Shown: positions 1 through 9,694 of the stretch, piece after piece
Layout: every line of letters begins with the position of its first letter
Position numbering within the stretch: position 1 is the first letter of the stretch
The notes under the pieces: generated by a model
Told to the model about the DNA's origin: nothing
The model's database searches: none
The model's input: only the letters and a program-made list of their open reading frames with translations
Program-made: the position numbers and the translations under genes
From: Gordonia humi
GTDB taxonomy: Bacteria; Actinomycetota; Actinomycetes; Mycobacteriales; Mycobacteriaceae
Assembly (NCBI RefSeq): GCF_014197435.1
Contig: NZ_JACIFP010000001.1
Location: 3,720,001 to 3,784,000, forward strand
Direction: 5' to 3'
Length of the DNA stretch: 64,000 nt

Positions 1-2559
1 CACCGAGCACACCGACTGGATCTCGTCCATGGCGGCCACGAGATCGGGGTCGGCGGGCAGCTCGCTCTCGGCGGGCCAGTCGGCCAGATGCACCGACCGC
101 TCCCCCGTCAGCCCGCGCCACATCGCCTCGGTCGCCAACGGAAGCAGCGGGGCGGCGAGACGACCCGCCACCTCGAGCACCGTGTAGAGCGTGTCGAAGG
201 CGTCGGCGTCCTCGTCCTGACCGGCCCAGAACCGGGCGCGCGAACGACGCACGTACCAGTTGGTGAGCGACTCGCAGAATTCGCGGAAGCTCTCACACGC
301 GCCGGCGATGTCGTACACGTCGAGCGCCTCGGTCATCTCGTCGCGGGTCGACGCGAGCTTGGCCAGGATGTACCTGTCGAGCACGCTCTCCGAGTCGGTG
401 CGCCACGTGGCCCGCCGATCCGCGTACAACTGCAGGAAGCTGTACGCGTTCCACATCGGCAGGAGCGCCTGACGCACGCCCTCGCGGATGCCCCGCTCGG
501 TGACGACCAGGTTGCCGCCGCGCAGGATCGGCGACGCCATCAGGAACCACCGCATGGCGTCGGAGCCGTCGCGGTCGAAGACCTCGTTCACATCCGGGTA
601 GTTGCGCTTGGACTTGCTCATCTTGGCGCCGTCGTCGCCCAGCACGATGCCGTGCGCGGCGACCGTCTTGAACGCCGGGCGGTCGAACAGCGCCGTCGCC
701 AGCACGTGCAGGTTGTAGAACCAGCCGCGGGTCTGGCCGTTGTACTCGACGATGAAGTCGCCCGGATTGTGCGGCAGCACACCCGATTCCGCCGATCCGT
801 CGAACCACTCCGTGTTCTCGAACGGGTAGTGGACCTGCGCGTACGGCATCGAACCGGACTCGAACCAGCAGTCGAGCACCTCGGGCACCCGGCGCATCGT
901 CGATCGGCCGGTGGGATCGTCGGGGTTCGGTCGGGTCAACTCGTCGATGTACGGGCGGTGCAGATTGTCCGGGCGCACACCGAAGTCGGCCTCGAGCGCA
1001 TCGAGGCTGCCGTACACGTCCACACGCGGGTACTCGGGGTCGTCGGAGATCCAGACCGGGATCGGTGCACCCCAGAACCGGTTGCGGCTGATGTTCCAGT
1101 CCTTGGCGCCCTCGAGCCACTTGCCGAACTGACCGTCTCGGATGTGCGACGGCGACCAGGTGATCTCCTGGTTGAGTTCGATCATCCGCTGCTTGATCGG
1201 CTGCACGGCGACGAACCACGACGGGACGGCCATGTAGATCAACGGCTTGCCCGACCGCCACGAGTGCGGATACGAGTGCTCGATGGTCTCGTGCCGGACG
1301 ATCCGTCCCTGCTGATTCGACCCGCCCGCCGCGCTCCCGGTGTCGGCTGCCTTGAGGTCCTTGATGATCACCGGGTTCGCGTCGAACACCATGAGGCCCT
1401 CGTACGGCGGGACCAGGGAGGTGAATCTGCCTCCCGGATCGAGCGGCTGCACCACCTCGATCCCGTTCGCCGTCGCGACGTCCATGTCCTCTTCACCGAA
1501 GGCGGGAGCGAGGTGCACGACGCCGGTGCCGGAATCGGTGGTCACGTAGTCGGCGAGCAGCACGCGGTGACTGTTCGGGTGGCCGACGAAGAAGTCGAAC
1601 GGCGGCGTGTAGGCCAGGTCGGCCAAGTCGCGGCCGACGTAGGTCGCGACGGTCTCCGGCTCGACGATCTCCTTGGCGTACGCGCCGACGAGCGCCGATG
1701 CGAGGAGGTACTGCCCGCCGTCGGCGGTGCGCACGTGCGAGTACTCGACGTCGGGGTGCACGGCGACGGCCAGGTTCGACGGCAGCGTCCACGGGGTGGT
1801 CGTCCAGATCAGAGCGTTGACGCCGTCGAGCGCGGCGAGCGGCGAATCGGCGGGCACCGTCAACGGCATCGAGACGGTCACCGCCGGATCCTGCCGCATC
1901 CGGTAGGCGTCGTCGAGCTTCGCCTCCTGATTGCTCAGCGGGGTCTGCTCGTACCAGGAGTACGGCAGCACGCGGTAGCCCTGATACACCAGGCCCTTGT
2001 CGTGCAGTCGTTTGAACGCCCACATGACCGACTCCATGAAGTCCAGGTCGAGCGTCTTGTAGTCGTTGTCGAAGTCGACCCAGCGAGCCTGACGGGTCAC
2101 GTAGTCGCGCCACTCGCCGGTGTAGCGCAGCACCGAGTCGCGGCAGTAGTCGTTGAACTTCTCCACGCCCATCGTCTCGATCTCCGACTTGTCGGTGATC
2201 CCGAGTTGGCGCTCGGCTTCCAGTTCGGCCGGCAGACCGTGTGTGTCCCAACCGAATCGGCGATCCACCTTCTTACCGCGCATCGTCTGATAGCGCGGGA
2301 CGACGTCTTTGACGTACCCGGTCAGCAGGTGTCCGTAGTGCGGGAGGCCGTTGGCGAACGGCGGGCCGTCGTAGAAGACGAACTCCTCCGCGCCCTCACG
2401 ATTGGCGATCGACGCCGTGAACGTGTCGTCGGCGGCCCAGAAGTCCAGGACGCGCTGCTCGACGTCCGGGAACGACGGCGCGCCCCGGCCGGTGCCGTCG
2501 GTCATGTCGACGATCGGATACACCGGAGTCGACGGGTTGTCGGGGGTGTGTTCGCTCAC
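1..2559 (-). CDS. ileS: Isoleucyl-tRNA synthetase (3' end outside window)
   Basis: Class I aminoacyl-tRNA synthetase that charges tRNA-Ile in the cytoplasm. The N-terminal 853 codons are present and the C-terminus runs off the left edge. The protein starts [15 protein letters not shown] and carries the class I signature [16 protein letters not shown] (the HIGH box, here HYGH) about 60-77 residues in. The second signature, KMSKS, is encoded at 613-627 within [10 protein letters not shown]. The GTG start at 2559 is chosen because a GAGGAG ribosome-binding site lies 7 nt upstream and because the leader RNA ends there. The length fits a roughly 1040-residue enzyme. Expression is probably controlled by the T-box leader immediately upstream. 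The gene follows divIVA and a membrane-protein gene, an arrangement also known in other actinobacteria, whereas in M. tuberculosis ileS lies far from wag31. Confidence 0.97.
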   Translation of the reverse strand, partial: MSEHTPDNPSTPVYPIVDMTDGTGRGAPSFPDVEQRVLDFWAADDTFTASIANREGAEEFVFYDGPPFANGLPHYGHLLTGYVKDVVPRYQTMRGKKVDRRFGWDTHGLPAELEAERQLGITDKSEIETMGVEKFNDYCRDSVLRYTGEWRDYVTRQARWVDFDNDYKTLDLDFMESVMWAFKRLHDKGLVYQGYRVLPYSWYEQTPLSNQEAKLDDAYRMRQDPAVTVSMPLTVPADSPLAALDGVNALIWTTTPWTLPSNLAVAVHPDVEYSHVRTADGGQYLLASALVGAYAKEIVEPETVATYVGRDLADLAYTPPFDFFVGHPNSHRVLLADYVTTDSGTGVVHLAPAFGEEDMDVATANGIEVVQPLDPGGRFTSLVPPYEGLMVFDANPVIIKDLKAADTGSAAGGSNQQGRIVRHETIEHSYPHSWRSGKPLIYMAVPSWFVAVQPIKQRMIELNQEITWSPSHIRDGQFGKWLEGAKDWNISRNRFWGAPIPVWISDDPEYPRVDVYGSLDALEADFGVRPDNLHRPYIDELTRPNPDDPTGRSTMRRVPEVLDCWFESGSMPYAQVHYPFENTEWFDGSAESGVLPHNPGDFIVEYNGQTRGWFYNLHVLATALFDRPAFKTVAAHGIVLGDDGAKMSKSKRNYPDVNEVFDRDGSDAMRWFLMASPILRGGNLVVTERGIREGVRQALLPMWNAYSFLQLYADRRATWRTDSESVLDRYILAKLASTRDEMTEALDVYDIAGACESFREFCESLTNWYVRRSRARFWAGQDEDADAFDTLYTVLEVAGRLAAPLLPLATEAMWRGLTGERSVHLADWPAESELPADPDLVAAMDEIQSVCSV

Positions 2560-2574
2560 GCGGGTCTCCTCGTG

Positions 2575-2790
2575 CCTGCGGCCGAGCCCTGTCGGCCTGT
2601 GTCCGGCACGGGGACGACGACCTCACGGCCGACGCGGTACCACCCCGCTTGCTCGGCTCGCGTACGCACGCGAACCGAGCCACTCGATTCTTCTCGGCTG
2701 TGACGGGCCTGCCCGTCCGGTTCTACTGGGGCGCTCGGCCCGTTCTTCCGGAAGCTCCCCGGTGATGGCCGGATCGTCGCTGATTGCAGT
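2575..2790 (-). promoter_or_regulatory. T-box riboswitch leader of ileS
   Basis: Read on the minus strand, the leader carries the conserved T-box element AAGCGGGGTGGTACCGCG at 2633-2650. Its UGGU bulge can pair with the ACCA end of uncharged tRNA-Ile. A candidate specifier codon AUC (Ile) lies at 2764-2766 in the context GGCC-AUC-ACCGGGGAG, followed by AGTAGAACCGG about 35-50 nt later, as in the short-Stem-I class known for actinobacterial ileS. There is no terminator with a U-tract before the start codon. The GAGGAG ribosome-binding site of ileS can instead be masked by pairing of GTGCC (around 2605) with GGCAC (around 2575). I therefore infer translational rather than transcriptional control. 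The leader begins directly after the TAG stop of the upstream gene at 2796. Confidence 0.9.
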
Positions 2791-2795
2791 CGATA

Positions 2796-3722
2796 CTACT
2801 TGTTCTCTGATTCGTCGTTCGCGGAGGCGTCGTCGGACTCCGCGGTCTCCGCCGAGTCGGTGCTGTCGGCATCGGTGTCGTGGTAGACGAACTGCATCGC
2901 GGGCAGAGTCGGATCGGACGTGTTCACCACGAGCGATTCGGACTGCTCGATCCGACGACGCCGACCCACGTAGTCGTCGGCCTTCGGATCGATCTCCTGC
3001 GCCGGCGGCTCGAACCTCGGCGGATCGAAGGCGGGCGTCCGGAACGGCGTGGAGTCGGGGGCGGGCGACCCGGCATCGGGTGCCCGGCCGGATGCGGTGC
3101 CCGGCTCCGGCTGTTCCGGAACGGCTGTGGACGACGAATCGCGCGACGGTTCATCCGCGACGGGTGTCTGGCCGGTCGGTGTCGCAGTCGGGAACGACCC
3201 GGTGACCGAACGGATGTAGTCGTGCGCGTCGCCGGTCTCGGCCGCCGGAATCGGCTGCGATCCGGGTCCGGCGACGGCGTTGCCGTGCGCATCCGGCGAG
3301 ACGATCGACCCGAGTCCCCCGCTCGCGGACGAACCCTCCCAGGTCGGAGTGAACCCGTCGTCGACGGTCCCGACCGCCTCGGTCGGCGCCTCCGACGCGA
3401 CCCGGCGGTCCGCCGAGGGGGCGCCGCGTGCGGCGTCGTCGTTCGGGACCTCGTCCGATCCGGCGTCGCCGGGCGTCTCGGTCTCGTCGATGAGCGGTTC
3501 GGCTCGGGTCGCCGACTCCCGTCCCCGGATGGTGAACAGCGGCTCGTCGTCGACGCCTGCTCGGCCGCGTTTTCCGGCACGGATCGTATCGACCAGCAGG
3601 ATCACCAGTCCGATGACGCACACCGCGATGCATGCGACGGCCAGCCAGAAGTTGGCGGCCATCAGAGCGAAGACGAGCAAGACGAAACCGATGAGGGTCA
3701 GTCCCACGGCCAGTGTCAGCAT
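2796..3722 (-). CDS. Two-TM membrane protein with long acidic, disordered tail
   Basis: About 308 residues. Two hydrophobic segments at roughly residues 2-22 and 25-46 form a membrane hairpin. A short basic turn (RAGKRGR) follows, then some 250 residues rich in Asp, Glu, Ser, Pro and Thr with no recognisable fold, ending in an acidic stretch (DSTDSAETAESDDAS). I chose the ATG at 3722 because GAGGTG sits 6 nt before it; a GTG at 3731 would overlap that site. The gene lies 45 nt after divIVA on the same strand and is probably co-transcribed with it. A role in tip growth or division is suggested only by that neighbourhood; I do not recognise a named family. Confidence 0.75.
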   Translation of the reverse strand: MLTLAVGLTLIGFVLLVFALMAANFWLAVACIAVCVIGLVILLVDTIRAGKRGRAGVDDEPLFTIRGRESATRAEPLIDETETPGDAGSDEVPNDDAARGAPSADRRVASEAPTEAVGTVDDGFTPTWEGSSASGGLGSIVSPDAHGNAVAGPGSQPIPAAETGDAHDYIRSVTGSFPTATPTGQTPVADEPSRDSSSTAVPEQPEPGTASGRAPDAGSPAPDSTPFRTPAFDPPRFEPPAQEIDPKADDYVGRRRRIEQSESLVVNTSDPTLPAMQFVYHDTDADSTDSAETAESDDASANDESENK

Positions 3723-3767
3723 GGGAAGCACCTCATCGGTTCGGTCTGCAGACTATGTGCGCCCACG

Positions 3768-4565
3768 TCAGCTCTGCGGGTAGCCGCCGTCGAAGCCCTG
3801 CCCCTGGCCCGACTCGGCCGGCGCCGCGCTGCCTCGCTGCTGCAGCTCCTCCAACTGCGACTCGAGGTAGGTCTTGAGGCGGGTGCGGTACTCGCGCTCA
3901 AAGGTCTTGAGCTGCTCGATGCGACCTTCCAGCACACTGCGCTGCTGGTTGATGGTCGTCATGATCTCGGTGTGCTTCTGCTCGGCGTCACGCTGCAGGA
4001 AGTCGGCACGCTCCTGCGCCTGACGCACCTGGGTCTCGGCACGGGTCTGTGCGTCGGCCAGCAGGGCCTCGCTGCGCTGGCGGGCGTCGGCGAGGGTCGC
4101 GTCCGCGTTGCCCTGAGCCTCGGCGACCATCGCCTCGCTGCGCTGGCGGGCGTCGCCGAGCAGACCGTCGGCCTCGCTGCGCGCCGAACCGGTGACGCGG
4201 TCCGCCGTGTCCTGCGCAAGCGCCAGGATACGAGCTGCACGGCCGCTGGCCTCGTCATCGGTCGCGGGGACGGCGGCTGCGACGGGCGCGGGGGCCGGTG
4301 TCGGCTCGGGCACCGGTGCAGGAGTCGGAGCCACGGGAGCGGAGAAGGCCTGCGTGCGGTCCGGACCGGCCGCGCGCGCCTCGTTCAGCTCGGTCTCCAA
4401 CTCGCTGACGCGCTGCTTCAGGTCGTTGTTCTCGTCGATCAGGCGCGCGAGCTCCGCCTCCGCGAAGTCGAGGAACTGGTCGACTTCATCCTCGTTGTAT
4501 CCGCGCTTGCCAATCGGCGGTTTACTGAACGCCACATTGTGCACATCAGCCGGTGTCAGCCGCAT
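3768..4565 (-). CDS. wag31: Polar growth scaffold DivIVA/Wag31
   Basis: Coiled-coil protein of 265 residues that assembles at the cell poles and recruits the cell-wall elongation machinery in mycolic-acid bacteria. The N-terminal membrane-binding DivIVA domain is clear ([20 protein letters not shown], then [19 protein letters not shown]). A Pro/Ala/Thr-rich linker occupies about residues 75-105. A long coiled coil follows at about 108-245, with repeated Ala-rich heptads containing [19 protein letters not shown] units. The ATG at 4565 has AGAGGGG about 9 nt upstream. In mycobacteria the protein is essential and is phosphorylated by PknA/PknB on a Thr in the linker region; the exact site cannot be assigned here. 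Confidence 0.97.
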   Translation of the reverse strand: MRLTPADVHNVAFSKPPIGKRGYNEDEVDQFLDFAEAELARLIDENNDLKQRVSELETELNEARAAGPDRTQAFSAPVAPTPAPVPEPTPAPAPVAAAVPATDDEASGRAARILALAQDTADRVTGSARSEADGLLGDARQRSEAMVAEAQGNADATLADARQRSEALLADAQTRAETQVRQAQERADFLQRDAEQKHTEIMTTINQQRSVLEGRIEQLKTFEREYRTRLKTYLESQLEELQQRGSAAPAESGQGQGFDGGYPQS

Positions 4566-4885
4566 TTGCCGAGTCCCCTCTTACCTTTCGCTCGCATCCG
4601 GCCGGACACGAGATCGTGTTCTCTCGTCGATTCTGGCGAGTCCGCACGAGCGAACACGTCGACGCGATGATTACATCGCAATTCCATTAATACCAGTACC
4701 ACTACGCCACTAGCGTGTCATCTCGTCACATCAGGACCAAGCGCCGCCTTCAACCTCCACCGGTTCGCAATCGAACCTCGACCAAGTCGTCATCTTCGGC
4801 TGTTATTCGCCCTGCGCATCGCCGCATCCGAGTCGTGAACTGCGCAGACGTCTCGATCCCGGCCACCGCGATCCGAATCCGCCGC
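4566..4885 (-). promoter_or_regulatory. divIVA upstream region
   Basis: A 320-base non-coding interval between yggT and divIVA. It is notably AT-rich at 4660-4715, where the minus strand reads GTACTGGTATTAATGG, then TGCGATGTAATCATCGCG. TAATCAT is a plausible -10 region for a separate strong divIVA promoter. The palindrome CGATGTAATCATCG centres near 4675. No open reading frame in this interval looks real. Confidence 0.45.
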
Positions 4886-5188
4886 TCAGCTCCCGTAGCT
4901 GACCGCGAAGGCCTGTGTGATCTGCATTCCTATCGTGACCACGATCAGCACGATGAGCAGGGACAGGTCCAGTCGCACGGCGCCCAGATTGAGCGGCGGC
5001 ACCACGCGTCGCAGGAATTTGACAGGCGGATCGGTCGTGGTGAACACGATCTCGATCGCGATCACCGAGGCCCCCCTCGGGTGCCAGCGCCGGGCGAACG
5101 ACTGCACCATCTCCAGCACGAGTCGCCCGAGAAGCAGGAGGGTGTACACGAACAGCACGAAATAGAGGATCCACAGAAAGGACGTCAC
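4886..5188 (-). CDS. YggT-family membrane protein
   Basis: A 100-residue YggT-family integral membrane protein. Two hydrophobic blocks at about residues 3-25 and 72-93 flank the loop FARRWHPRGASVIAIEIVF, which is typical of the family, with the conserved TTDPPVKFLRRVVPPLN segment. YggT proteins sit in dcw clusters between sepF and divIVA in Gram-positive bacteria. Their molecular role is unclear, with links to division and osmotic stress. The GTG at 5188 is the only start that keeps the whole first membrane segment. An overlapping alternative frame at 4803-5195 is Arg-rich and is a shadow. A hairpin lies between this gene and sepF. Confidence 0.9.
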   Translation of the reverse strand: MTSFLWILYFVLFVYTLLLLGRLVLEMVQSFARRWHPRGASVIAIEIVFTTTDPPVKFLRRVVPPLNLGAVRLDLSLLIVLIVVTIGMQITQAFAVSYGS

Positions 5189-5220
5189 AGTACAAGGGTG
5201 CCTGATCGGAGACGAGAACG

Positions 5221-5257
5221 CCGCGCCGACCCGCCCGAAGGGGCGGAGTCGGCGCGG
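5221..5257 (-). terminator. Hairpin between sepF and yggT
   Basis: A strong inverted repeat. CCGCGCCGAC (5221-5230) pairs with GTCGGCGCGG (5248-5257), and inside it CCGCCC (5231-5236) pairs with GGGCGG (5241-5246), leaving a GAAG loop and one bulged A. This gives a 16-bp stem without an obvious U-tract. It is probably a partial terminator or processing site within the sepF-yggT transcript. Confidence 0.7.
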
Positions 5258-5281
5258 CGCCGATGCTCGAACCGGGTTCGA

Positions 5282-6103
5282 TCAGGACTGGTTGGAGAAT
5301 CCCGTCTCGACGATGCGACGACGCTGCTCGGGTGTCACGTCGATGCCTGCGGGTGAGAGCAGGAACACCTTGGTGGCGACCTTCTCCAACGAGCCGCGGG
5401 CGGCGAATGCGAGGCCGGCGGCGAAGTCGACGAGTCGCTTGGCGTCGTCGTTGCTCATGTCGACCAGGTCCATGATGACGGGGTTGCCGTCGCGGTAACG
5501 CTCACCGATGGTGCGGGCCTCCGAGTAGTCGGCCGGGCGCAGCGTGCTGATCTTGCCTGCTGCATCAACCATCGGGTCGACCTCCATGCGCGGTTCGGGC
5601 GCGATCGCATTGGCGCCGCGGACGGCGAGGTTGGACGGCCGGTCGAGCGGCTCCAGGCGAGACCGCACGGGCACCTCGTCGGCCATTCGGCGCGGTGCGG
5701 GCCCCCCGGCCAGGTGCCGGGACGATCCGTACGGGCGCTGGGCGCGCGGGGCGAAGCCGCGGGCGCTCTCGAACCGCTCCGACTCGCGCATCGGGGCCTC
5801 GAACTCGATGTCCCGGTAACCGGCCTCGCGGTACTCGCCACGGAACTCCGGCTCGCGGAGTTCACCGCGCATCGGCTCCCCACGCATCGGCTCCCCACGT
5901 CGGGACTCGCCGCGGACGGCCTCGTCGCGGTAGTCGTCCTCGTAGAACGGCTCCTCGCGCAGCGCACTGGAACGGTACTTCTCCATGTAGGTGCGCTCAC
6001 GCGCACTCATGGCGCCTTCGGCGGACTCGTCGAAGTAGTCGTCGTCGTACTCACTCGGCGCGGCCATGCCGAAATATGCCTTGAACTTCTGCATCGTCGT
6101 CAT
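5282..6103 (-). CDS. sepF: Cell division protein SepF
   Basis: SepF anchors FtsZ to the membrane at mid-cell. The N-terminal amphipathic helix [14 protein letters not shown] is followed by an unusually long Arg/Glu-rich disordered linker (about residues 20-175) with repeats such as [12 protein letters not shown]. The C-terminal SepF domain runs from about residue 185 ([20 protein letters not shown], then [21 protein letters not shown]) and ends [11 protein letters not shown] chose the ATG at 6103 because AGAAAGG precedes it by 7 nt and it begins at the membrane helix; the longer frame to 6256 has no homology. The linker contains an exact 15-bp tandem duplication at 5869-5898 (MRGEP twice). 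Confidence 0.95.
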   Translation of the reverse strand: MTTMQKFKAYFGMAAPSEYDDDYFDESAEGAMSARERTYMEKYRSSALREEPFYEDDYRDEAVRGESRRGEPMRGEPMRGELREPEFRGEYREAGYRDIEFEAPMRESERFESARGFAPRAQRPYGSSRHLAGGPAPRRMADEVPVRSRLEPLDRPSNLAVRGANAIAPEPRMEVDPMVDAAGKISTLRPADYSEARTIGERYRDGNPVIMDLVDMSNDDAKRLVDFAAGLAFAARGSLEKVATKVFLLSPAGIDVTPEQRRRIVETGFSNQS

Positions 6104-6185
6104 CGGAAGCCTTTCTGGAGATGCGCGAGGTAGTCGTGAAAGTCTATGTCTATTGATCCAGGTGATTCTGTTGTGACCAATGTGA

Positions 6186-6920
6186 CTAAGGGGAGAGTAT
6201 CGGCCTCGGACCCATGATTGCGGTTCCGACACGCACACATGTCGATCCGTGCGCAATCGCGTGTTCGAGGTCTCCCGACATGCCCGCGGAGAACTCCCTC
6301 GCCTCCGGACGCGCGGCGACGAACCGTTCGCGGATCGCCGCGGCCTGCGCCATCGCCTGCTCCGGCTCGATCCCCAGCGGCGCGATGACCATGAGTCCGT
6401 CCAGCCGCAGCGACTGCGCGTACTCGTCCACTCGATCGGCCGCGGCCGCCAGGTCGGCTTCGACCAGTCCTCCGCGCTCGGGGTCGCCGTCCAGACTCAT
6501 CTGCAGCAGCACACCGAGAGGCTCCTCGCGCTCACCGTCGGCGACGCACCGCTCCACCGCACCGCCGAGAGCGTCCACCAGTTCGATCGAGTCGACCGAG
6601 TGCACACGTCGCGCCCAGCGTGCCACCGACCGCGCCTTCTTCCGTTGCACCCGACCGATCATGTCCGCGGCGAAATCGACGTCCGGGCGATCGGCGCGGA
6701 CCTGCGCGAGCTTGCGACCGGCCTCCGGCTCGCGCGACTCGCCGATCTCCCGGACCCCCAGATCCAACAGATGCTCGACGTCGACGGCCGGGAAGAACTT
6801 GGTGACCACGAGAAGCGTCGTCTCACCCGCGGTCCGCCCCGCGACCGCCTCCGCGGCGGCCACCCGTTCTCGGGCGCCGCTCAGTCCGGCGGCGAGCTGC
6901 GAGCGCCGGTCCTCACTCAC
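6186..6920 (-). CDS. PLP homeostasis protein YggS/YlmE
   Basis: A 244-residue, single-domain alanine-racemase-like TIM barrel that binds pyridoxal phosphate and regulates free PLP and amino-acid pools. It is not known to catalyse a reaction. The PLP lysine lies in [13 protein letters not shown] (about residue 41), and the phosphate-binding C-terminus is [15 protein letters not shown] followed by [12 protein letters not shown]. The ATG start overlaps the end of pgeF by 8 nt, so the two are probably translationally coupled. The same position in the dcw cluster is held in many Gram-positives. Confidence 0.93.
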   Translation of the reverse strand: MSEDRRSQLAAGLSGARERVAAAEAVAGRTAGETTLLVVTKFFPAVDVEHLLDLGVREIGESREPEAGRKLAQVRADRPDVDFAADMIGRVQRKKARSVARWARRVHSVDSIELVDALGGAVERCVADGEREEPLGVLLQMSLDGDPERGGLVEADLAAAADRVDEYAQSLRLDGLMVIAPLGIEPEQAMAQAAAIRERFVAARPEAREFSAGMSGDLEHAIAHGSTCVRVGTAIMGPRPILSP

Positions 6921-7641
6921 CGGTGTCCATCCAGATCACCGAGGCGATCCGCCCGGTCGGGGCACCGCGTCGGTGACTGAACAGCCGCGTGTCCTCGATG
7001 GTGCAGCGCGGATCCGCGGCGACCGCGGCCACTCCGGCGTCGAGGAGTTGCCGACGGATGCCCGCGCGCAGATCCAGACCGGTCGTCCCCCGACGGGTCC
7101 GGCACGCACTGCCGGGCAGATGCTTCTCCACATCGGCCTGCATCGCGGGCGGCACCTCGTACATCTCGCCGCTCGCGGCCGGACCCAGGAACGCGCCGAT
7201 CCGTTCGGCGGCGGCGCCCAGCTCGATCATCTTCTCGAGCACCACCGGGACGATGCCGATGCGTGCGCCCACCCGCCCGGCGTGGACGGCGGCGATCACG
7301 CCCGCCTCGTCGTCGCTGAGCAGGATCGGCACGCAGTCGGCGGTCAGCACCGCGAGCACCAGATCTCGCCGGGTGGTCACGAGTGCGTCGGTGACCGGCA
7401 CCGGCTCGGCGACCGGGCCGTCGACGACGGTCACCGTCCGGCTGTGCACCTGCTCCATCCAGACCACCCGGTCCGGACCGACGCCGAGATCGCGCGCCAG
7501 ACGCGACCTATTCTCCGCGACGGCAGTCGGATCGTCGCCGACGTGGTCGCCGAGGTTGAACGAGTCGTACGGCGACTGCGAGACACCGCCGGCCCGTGTC
7601 GTCACCGCACGACGGACCTTGAACGGCACCGCCGCGGTCAC
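6913..7641 (-). CDS. pgeF: Peptidoglycan editing factor PgeF (YlmD/YfiH, multicopper oxidase-fold)
   Basis: A 242-residue protein of the YfiH/YlmD (DUF152) family. Members bind metal and show purine-nucleoside phosphorylase/deaminase (laccase-fold) activity. In E. coli the protein corrects peptidoglycan precursors carrying L-Ser in place of L-Ala. Family landmarks are [47 protein letters not shown] and the C-terminal [12 protein letters not shown]. Cys/His metal ligands are visible in TADC, VHAG and SHRR. The start overlaps the ftsZ stop by 4 nt. Confidence 0.92.
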   Translation of the reverse strand: MTAAVPFKVRRAVTTRAGGVSQSPYDSFNLGDHVGDDPTAVAENRSRLARDLGVGPDRVVWMEQVHSRTVTVVDGPVAEPVPVTDALVTTRRDLVLAVLTADCVPILLSDDEAGVIAAVHAGRVGARIGIVPVVLEKMIELGAAAERIGAFLGPAASGEMYEVPPAMQADVEKHLPGSACRTRRGTTGLDLRAGIRRQLLDAGVAAVAADPRCTIEDTRLFSHRRGAPTGRIASVIWMDTGE

Positions 7642-8801
7642 TTCATGAAGTCGGGGACGTCGACGTCGTCGTCGTCGAACCGCAGTGAGTTGCGGCGCGG
7701 GGCCGACTCGCCGAACGGGTTGCCCTGCTTCTCCCGCTCATCGCCGAACAGCGGATCCTTGGCCTCCGGGGCGGACGACTGCACCGGCGGCGCCGTGGGC
7801 GTCGCGGCGTGACCCGGCGCGGACGCGGCCTGCGGAGCATCGGAGCGCTTACGCGGCCCGCCGTCGAACCCCGCGGCGATCACCGTGACGCGGACCTCGT
7901 CACCGAGGTTGTCGTCGATCACCGTGCCGAAGATGATGTTGGCCTCCTCGTGGGCGGCCTCCTGCACCTGCGAGGCGGCGTCGTTGATCTCGAACAGACC
8001 GAGATCGCTTCCGCCCGCGATGGAGATCAGCACACCGCGCGCACCCTCCATCGACGCCTCGAGCAGCGGCGAATTGATGGCCGCCTGGGCCGCCTTACTG
8101 GCCCGGCCCTCGCCCCGCGAGGCGCCGATGCCCATCAGGGCACTGCCCGCATCGCTCATGACGCCCTTGACGTCGGCGAAGTCGACATTGATCAGACCCG
8201 GTGTGGTGATCAGGTCGGTGATGCCCTGAACACCGTTGAGGAGCACCTCGTCGGCGCTGCGGAACGCGTCCATCAACGACAGCTGGGAATCGCCCAACTG
8301 CAGGAGTCGGTCGTTCGGAATGACGATGAGCGTGTCGCACGACTCACGCAGAGCGGTGATGCCCGCGTCCGCCTGGTTGCCGCGACGCTTGCCCTCGAAC
8401 GAGAACGGACGGGTCACGACGCCGACGGTCAGCGCCCCGAGCTTACGCGCGATCGACGCGACGACGGGCGCGCCGCCGGTACCGGTGCCGCCGCCCTCCC
8501 CCGCGGTCACGAACACCATGTCGGCGCCCTTGAGGAGTTCCTCGATCTCATCGCGCGCATCCTCCGCCGCCGCACGACCGACGTCGGGATTGGCTCCCGC
8601 GCCGAGTCCGCGGGTCGAATCGCGCCCGATGTCGAGTTTGACGTCCGCATCCGAGATCAGAAGAGCCTGCGCATCGGTGTTGATCGCGATGAACTCAACA
8701 CCCTTGAGCCCCTGCTCGATCATCCGGTTGACGGCGTTGACGCCGCCGCCGCCGATGCCGACGACCTTGATGACGGCCAGGTAGTTGTGGGGTGGCGTCA
8801 T
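7638..8801 (-). CDS. ftsZ: Cell division GTPase FtsZ
   Basis: Tubulin-like GTPase that forms the Z ring, 387 residues. The N-terminal GTP-binding fold begins [20 protein letters not shown]. The tubulin signature GGGTGTG is at residues 103-109, and the T7 synergy-loop region [11 protein letters not shown] is present. A Pro/Ala-rich linker (about 315-355) leads to the conserved C-terminal peptide [12 protein letters not shown], which binds SepF and FtsW in actinobacteria. AGGAAGG precedes the ATG. The gene has its own 170-base upstream region with palindromes and promoter-like boxes, and is probably transcribed both from there and from the upstream dcw genes. Confidence 0.98.
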   Translation of the reverse strand: MTPPHNYLAVIKVVGIGGGGVNAVNRMIEQGLKGVEFIAINTDAQALLISDADVKLDIGRDSTRGLGAGANPDVGRAAAEDARDEIEELLKGADMVFVTAGEGGGTGTGGAPVVASIARKLGALTVGVVTRPFSFEGKRRGNQADAGITALRESCDTLIVIPNDRLLQLGDSQLSLMDAFRSADEVLLNGVQGITDLITTPGLINVDFADVKGVMSDAGSALMGIGASRGEGRASKAAQAAINSPLLEASMEGARGVLISIAGGSDLGLFEINDAASQVQEAAHEEANIIFGTVIDDNLGDEVRVTVIAAGFDGGPRKRSDAPQAASAPGHAATPTAPPVQSSAPEAKDPLFGDEREKQGNPFGESAPRRNSLRFDDDDVDVPDFMK

Positions 8802-8971
8802 GATGCCTTCCTACTTCGAACCGAACCCTAAAGCTCAACCATAGGGTTATAGTTATGTCAAGTACTGGTGTTGGGGTCAACGTTATTGACTGTGCACAGT
8901 CAACCGTCGCAAGGCGATCGGGCGTGTCGCGAATCGATCGCCAATTCTCTCCCGTCGACGTGTCCGCGCGG
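8802..8971 (-). promoter_or_regulatory. ftsZp: ftsQ-ftsZ intergenic promoter/operator region
   Basis: An AT-richer island in the cluster. It contains a perfect 18-bp palindrome TTGACTGTGCACAGTCAA at 8886-8903. A second dyad at 8824-8848 has AACCCTA and TAGGGTT as 7-bp arms with an 11-nt loop. Between them, on the minus strand, TTGACATAACTATAACCC supplies a good -35-like hexamer. The palindrome is symmetric enough to be a protein-binding operator, but I cannot name its regulator. Confidence 0.7.
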
Positions 8972-9694
8972 TCACTTCACGGCCGGGAACTCCGGACTCG
9001 AGACGTTGAACTCGTCCGCCTTGACCTTCAGGACCTCGCGCAGCGCCTCCGCCTTGTCGGCGGTCCGCTCGGCGTCGCCCCACACCGCCCGACGGCCGCT
9101 CTTGAGCGCCAGCGTGATGTCGGCCGGCGAGGACGCCTCGATCGAGACGGTACGCTCTCGCAGCCATCCCGGCAGGTCCTGTGCGACGGTGAGGACCGCC
9201 ATGGTCGTCGGATCGCCCGTGCCCGGGCGGTCGGTCACCAGCGCGGGCAGCGCGGCGGCGTCGGCGGGCAGCGACTTGCGGTCGTCGAAACGCTCGTACA
9301 CCACGCCGAGGCGATCCATCACCCCGATCTGCCCGTCGTGGTCGACGGTCACCAGAGGCGTCCGCTCGGTCACGTCGATGGTCAGCGTCGACGGATAGCT
9401 GCGTTCCACGGTGACCTGTTCGACGGCGGGGATGGCCGCCACGCGGTCGGCGATGGCCCCGGTGTCGACCTGCAGCAGCGGTGTGCCGGTCGGCGCCTGC
9501 GCGGTCGCGATCACGTCGTTGCGGTCGACGACTCTGGTTCCGACCACGTCGACGTTGCGCACCGACATCAGCGGAGTGAAGTAGGCGATCGCCGTCGCGC
9601 CGCCCACCGCGACCACGATGAGCACCGCGACGACGATCACCGTCGCGCGGCTCGGGCGCCGTCGACGGTCGTGGCCGGCGCGGCGATCGGTCAT
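8972..9694 (-). CDS. ftsQ: Division protein FtsQ/DivIB
   Basis: A 240-residue bitopic membrane protein of the FtsQLB divisome complex. A short basic cytoplasmic tail ([13 protein letters not shown]) precedes one membrane helix at about residues 18-40. The extracytoplasmic POTRA domain follows ([19 protein letters not shown]), then the FtsQ beta domain ([32 protein letters not shown]). Its ATG overlaps the murC stop by 4 nt (ATGA), implying coupled translation. Confidence 0.95.
   Translation of the reverse strand: MTDRRAGHDRRRRPSRATVIVVAVLIVVAVGGATAIAYFTPLMSVRNVDVVGTRVVDRNDVIATAQAPTGTPLLQVDTGAIADRVAAIPAVEQVTVERSYPSTLTIDVTERTPLVTVDHDGQIGVMDRLGVVYERFDDRKSLPADAAALPALVTDRPGTGDPTTMAVLTVAQDLPGWLRERTVSIEASSPADITLALKSGRRAVWGDAERTADKAEALREVLKVKADEFNVSSPEFPAVK

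Noticed and set aside
88..2703. 871-codon open frame on the plus strand across ileS
   Set aside because: Arg/Val/His-rich composition typical of the antisense frame of a GC-rich gene; the minus strand encodes clear IleS motifs throughout.
4803..5195. 130-codon frame overlapping yggT
   Set aside because: Arg/Ala-rich; the other frame encodes an intact YggT protein with two membrane helices.
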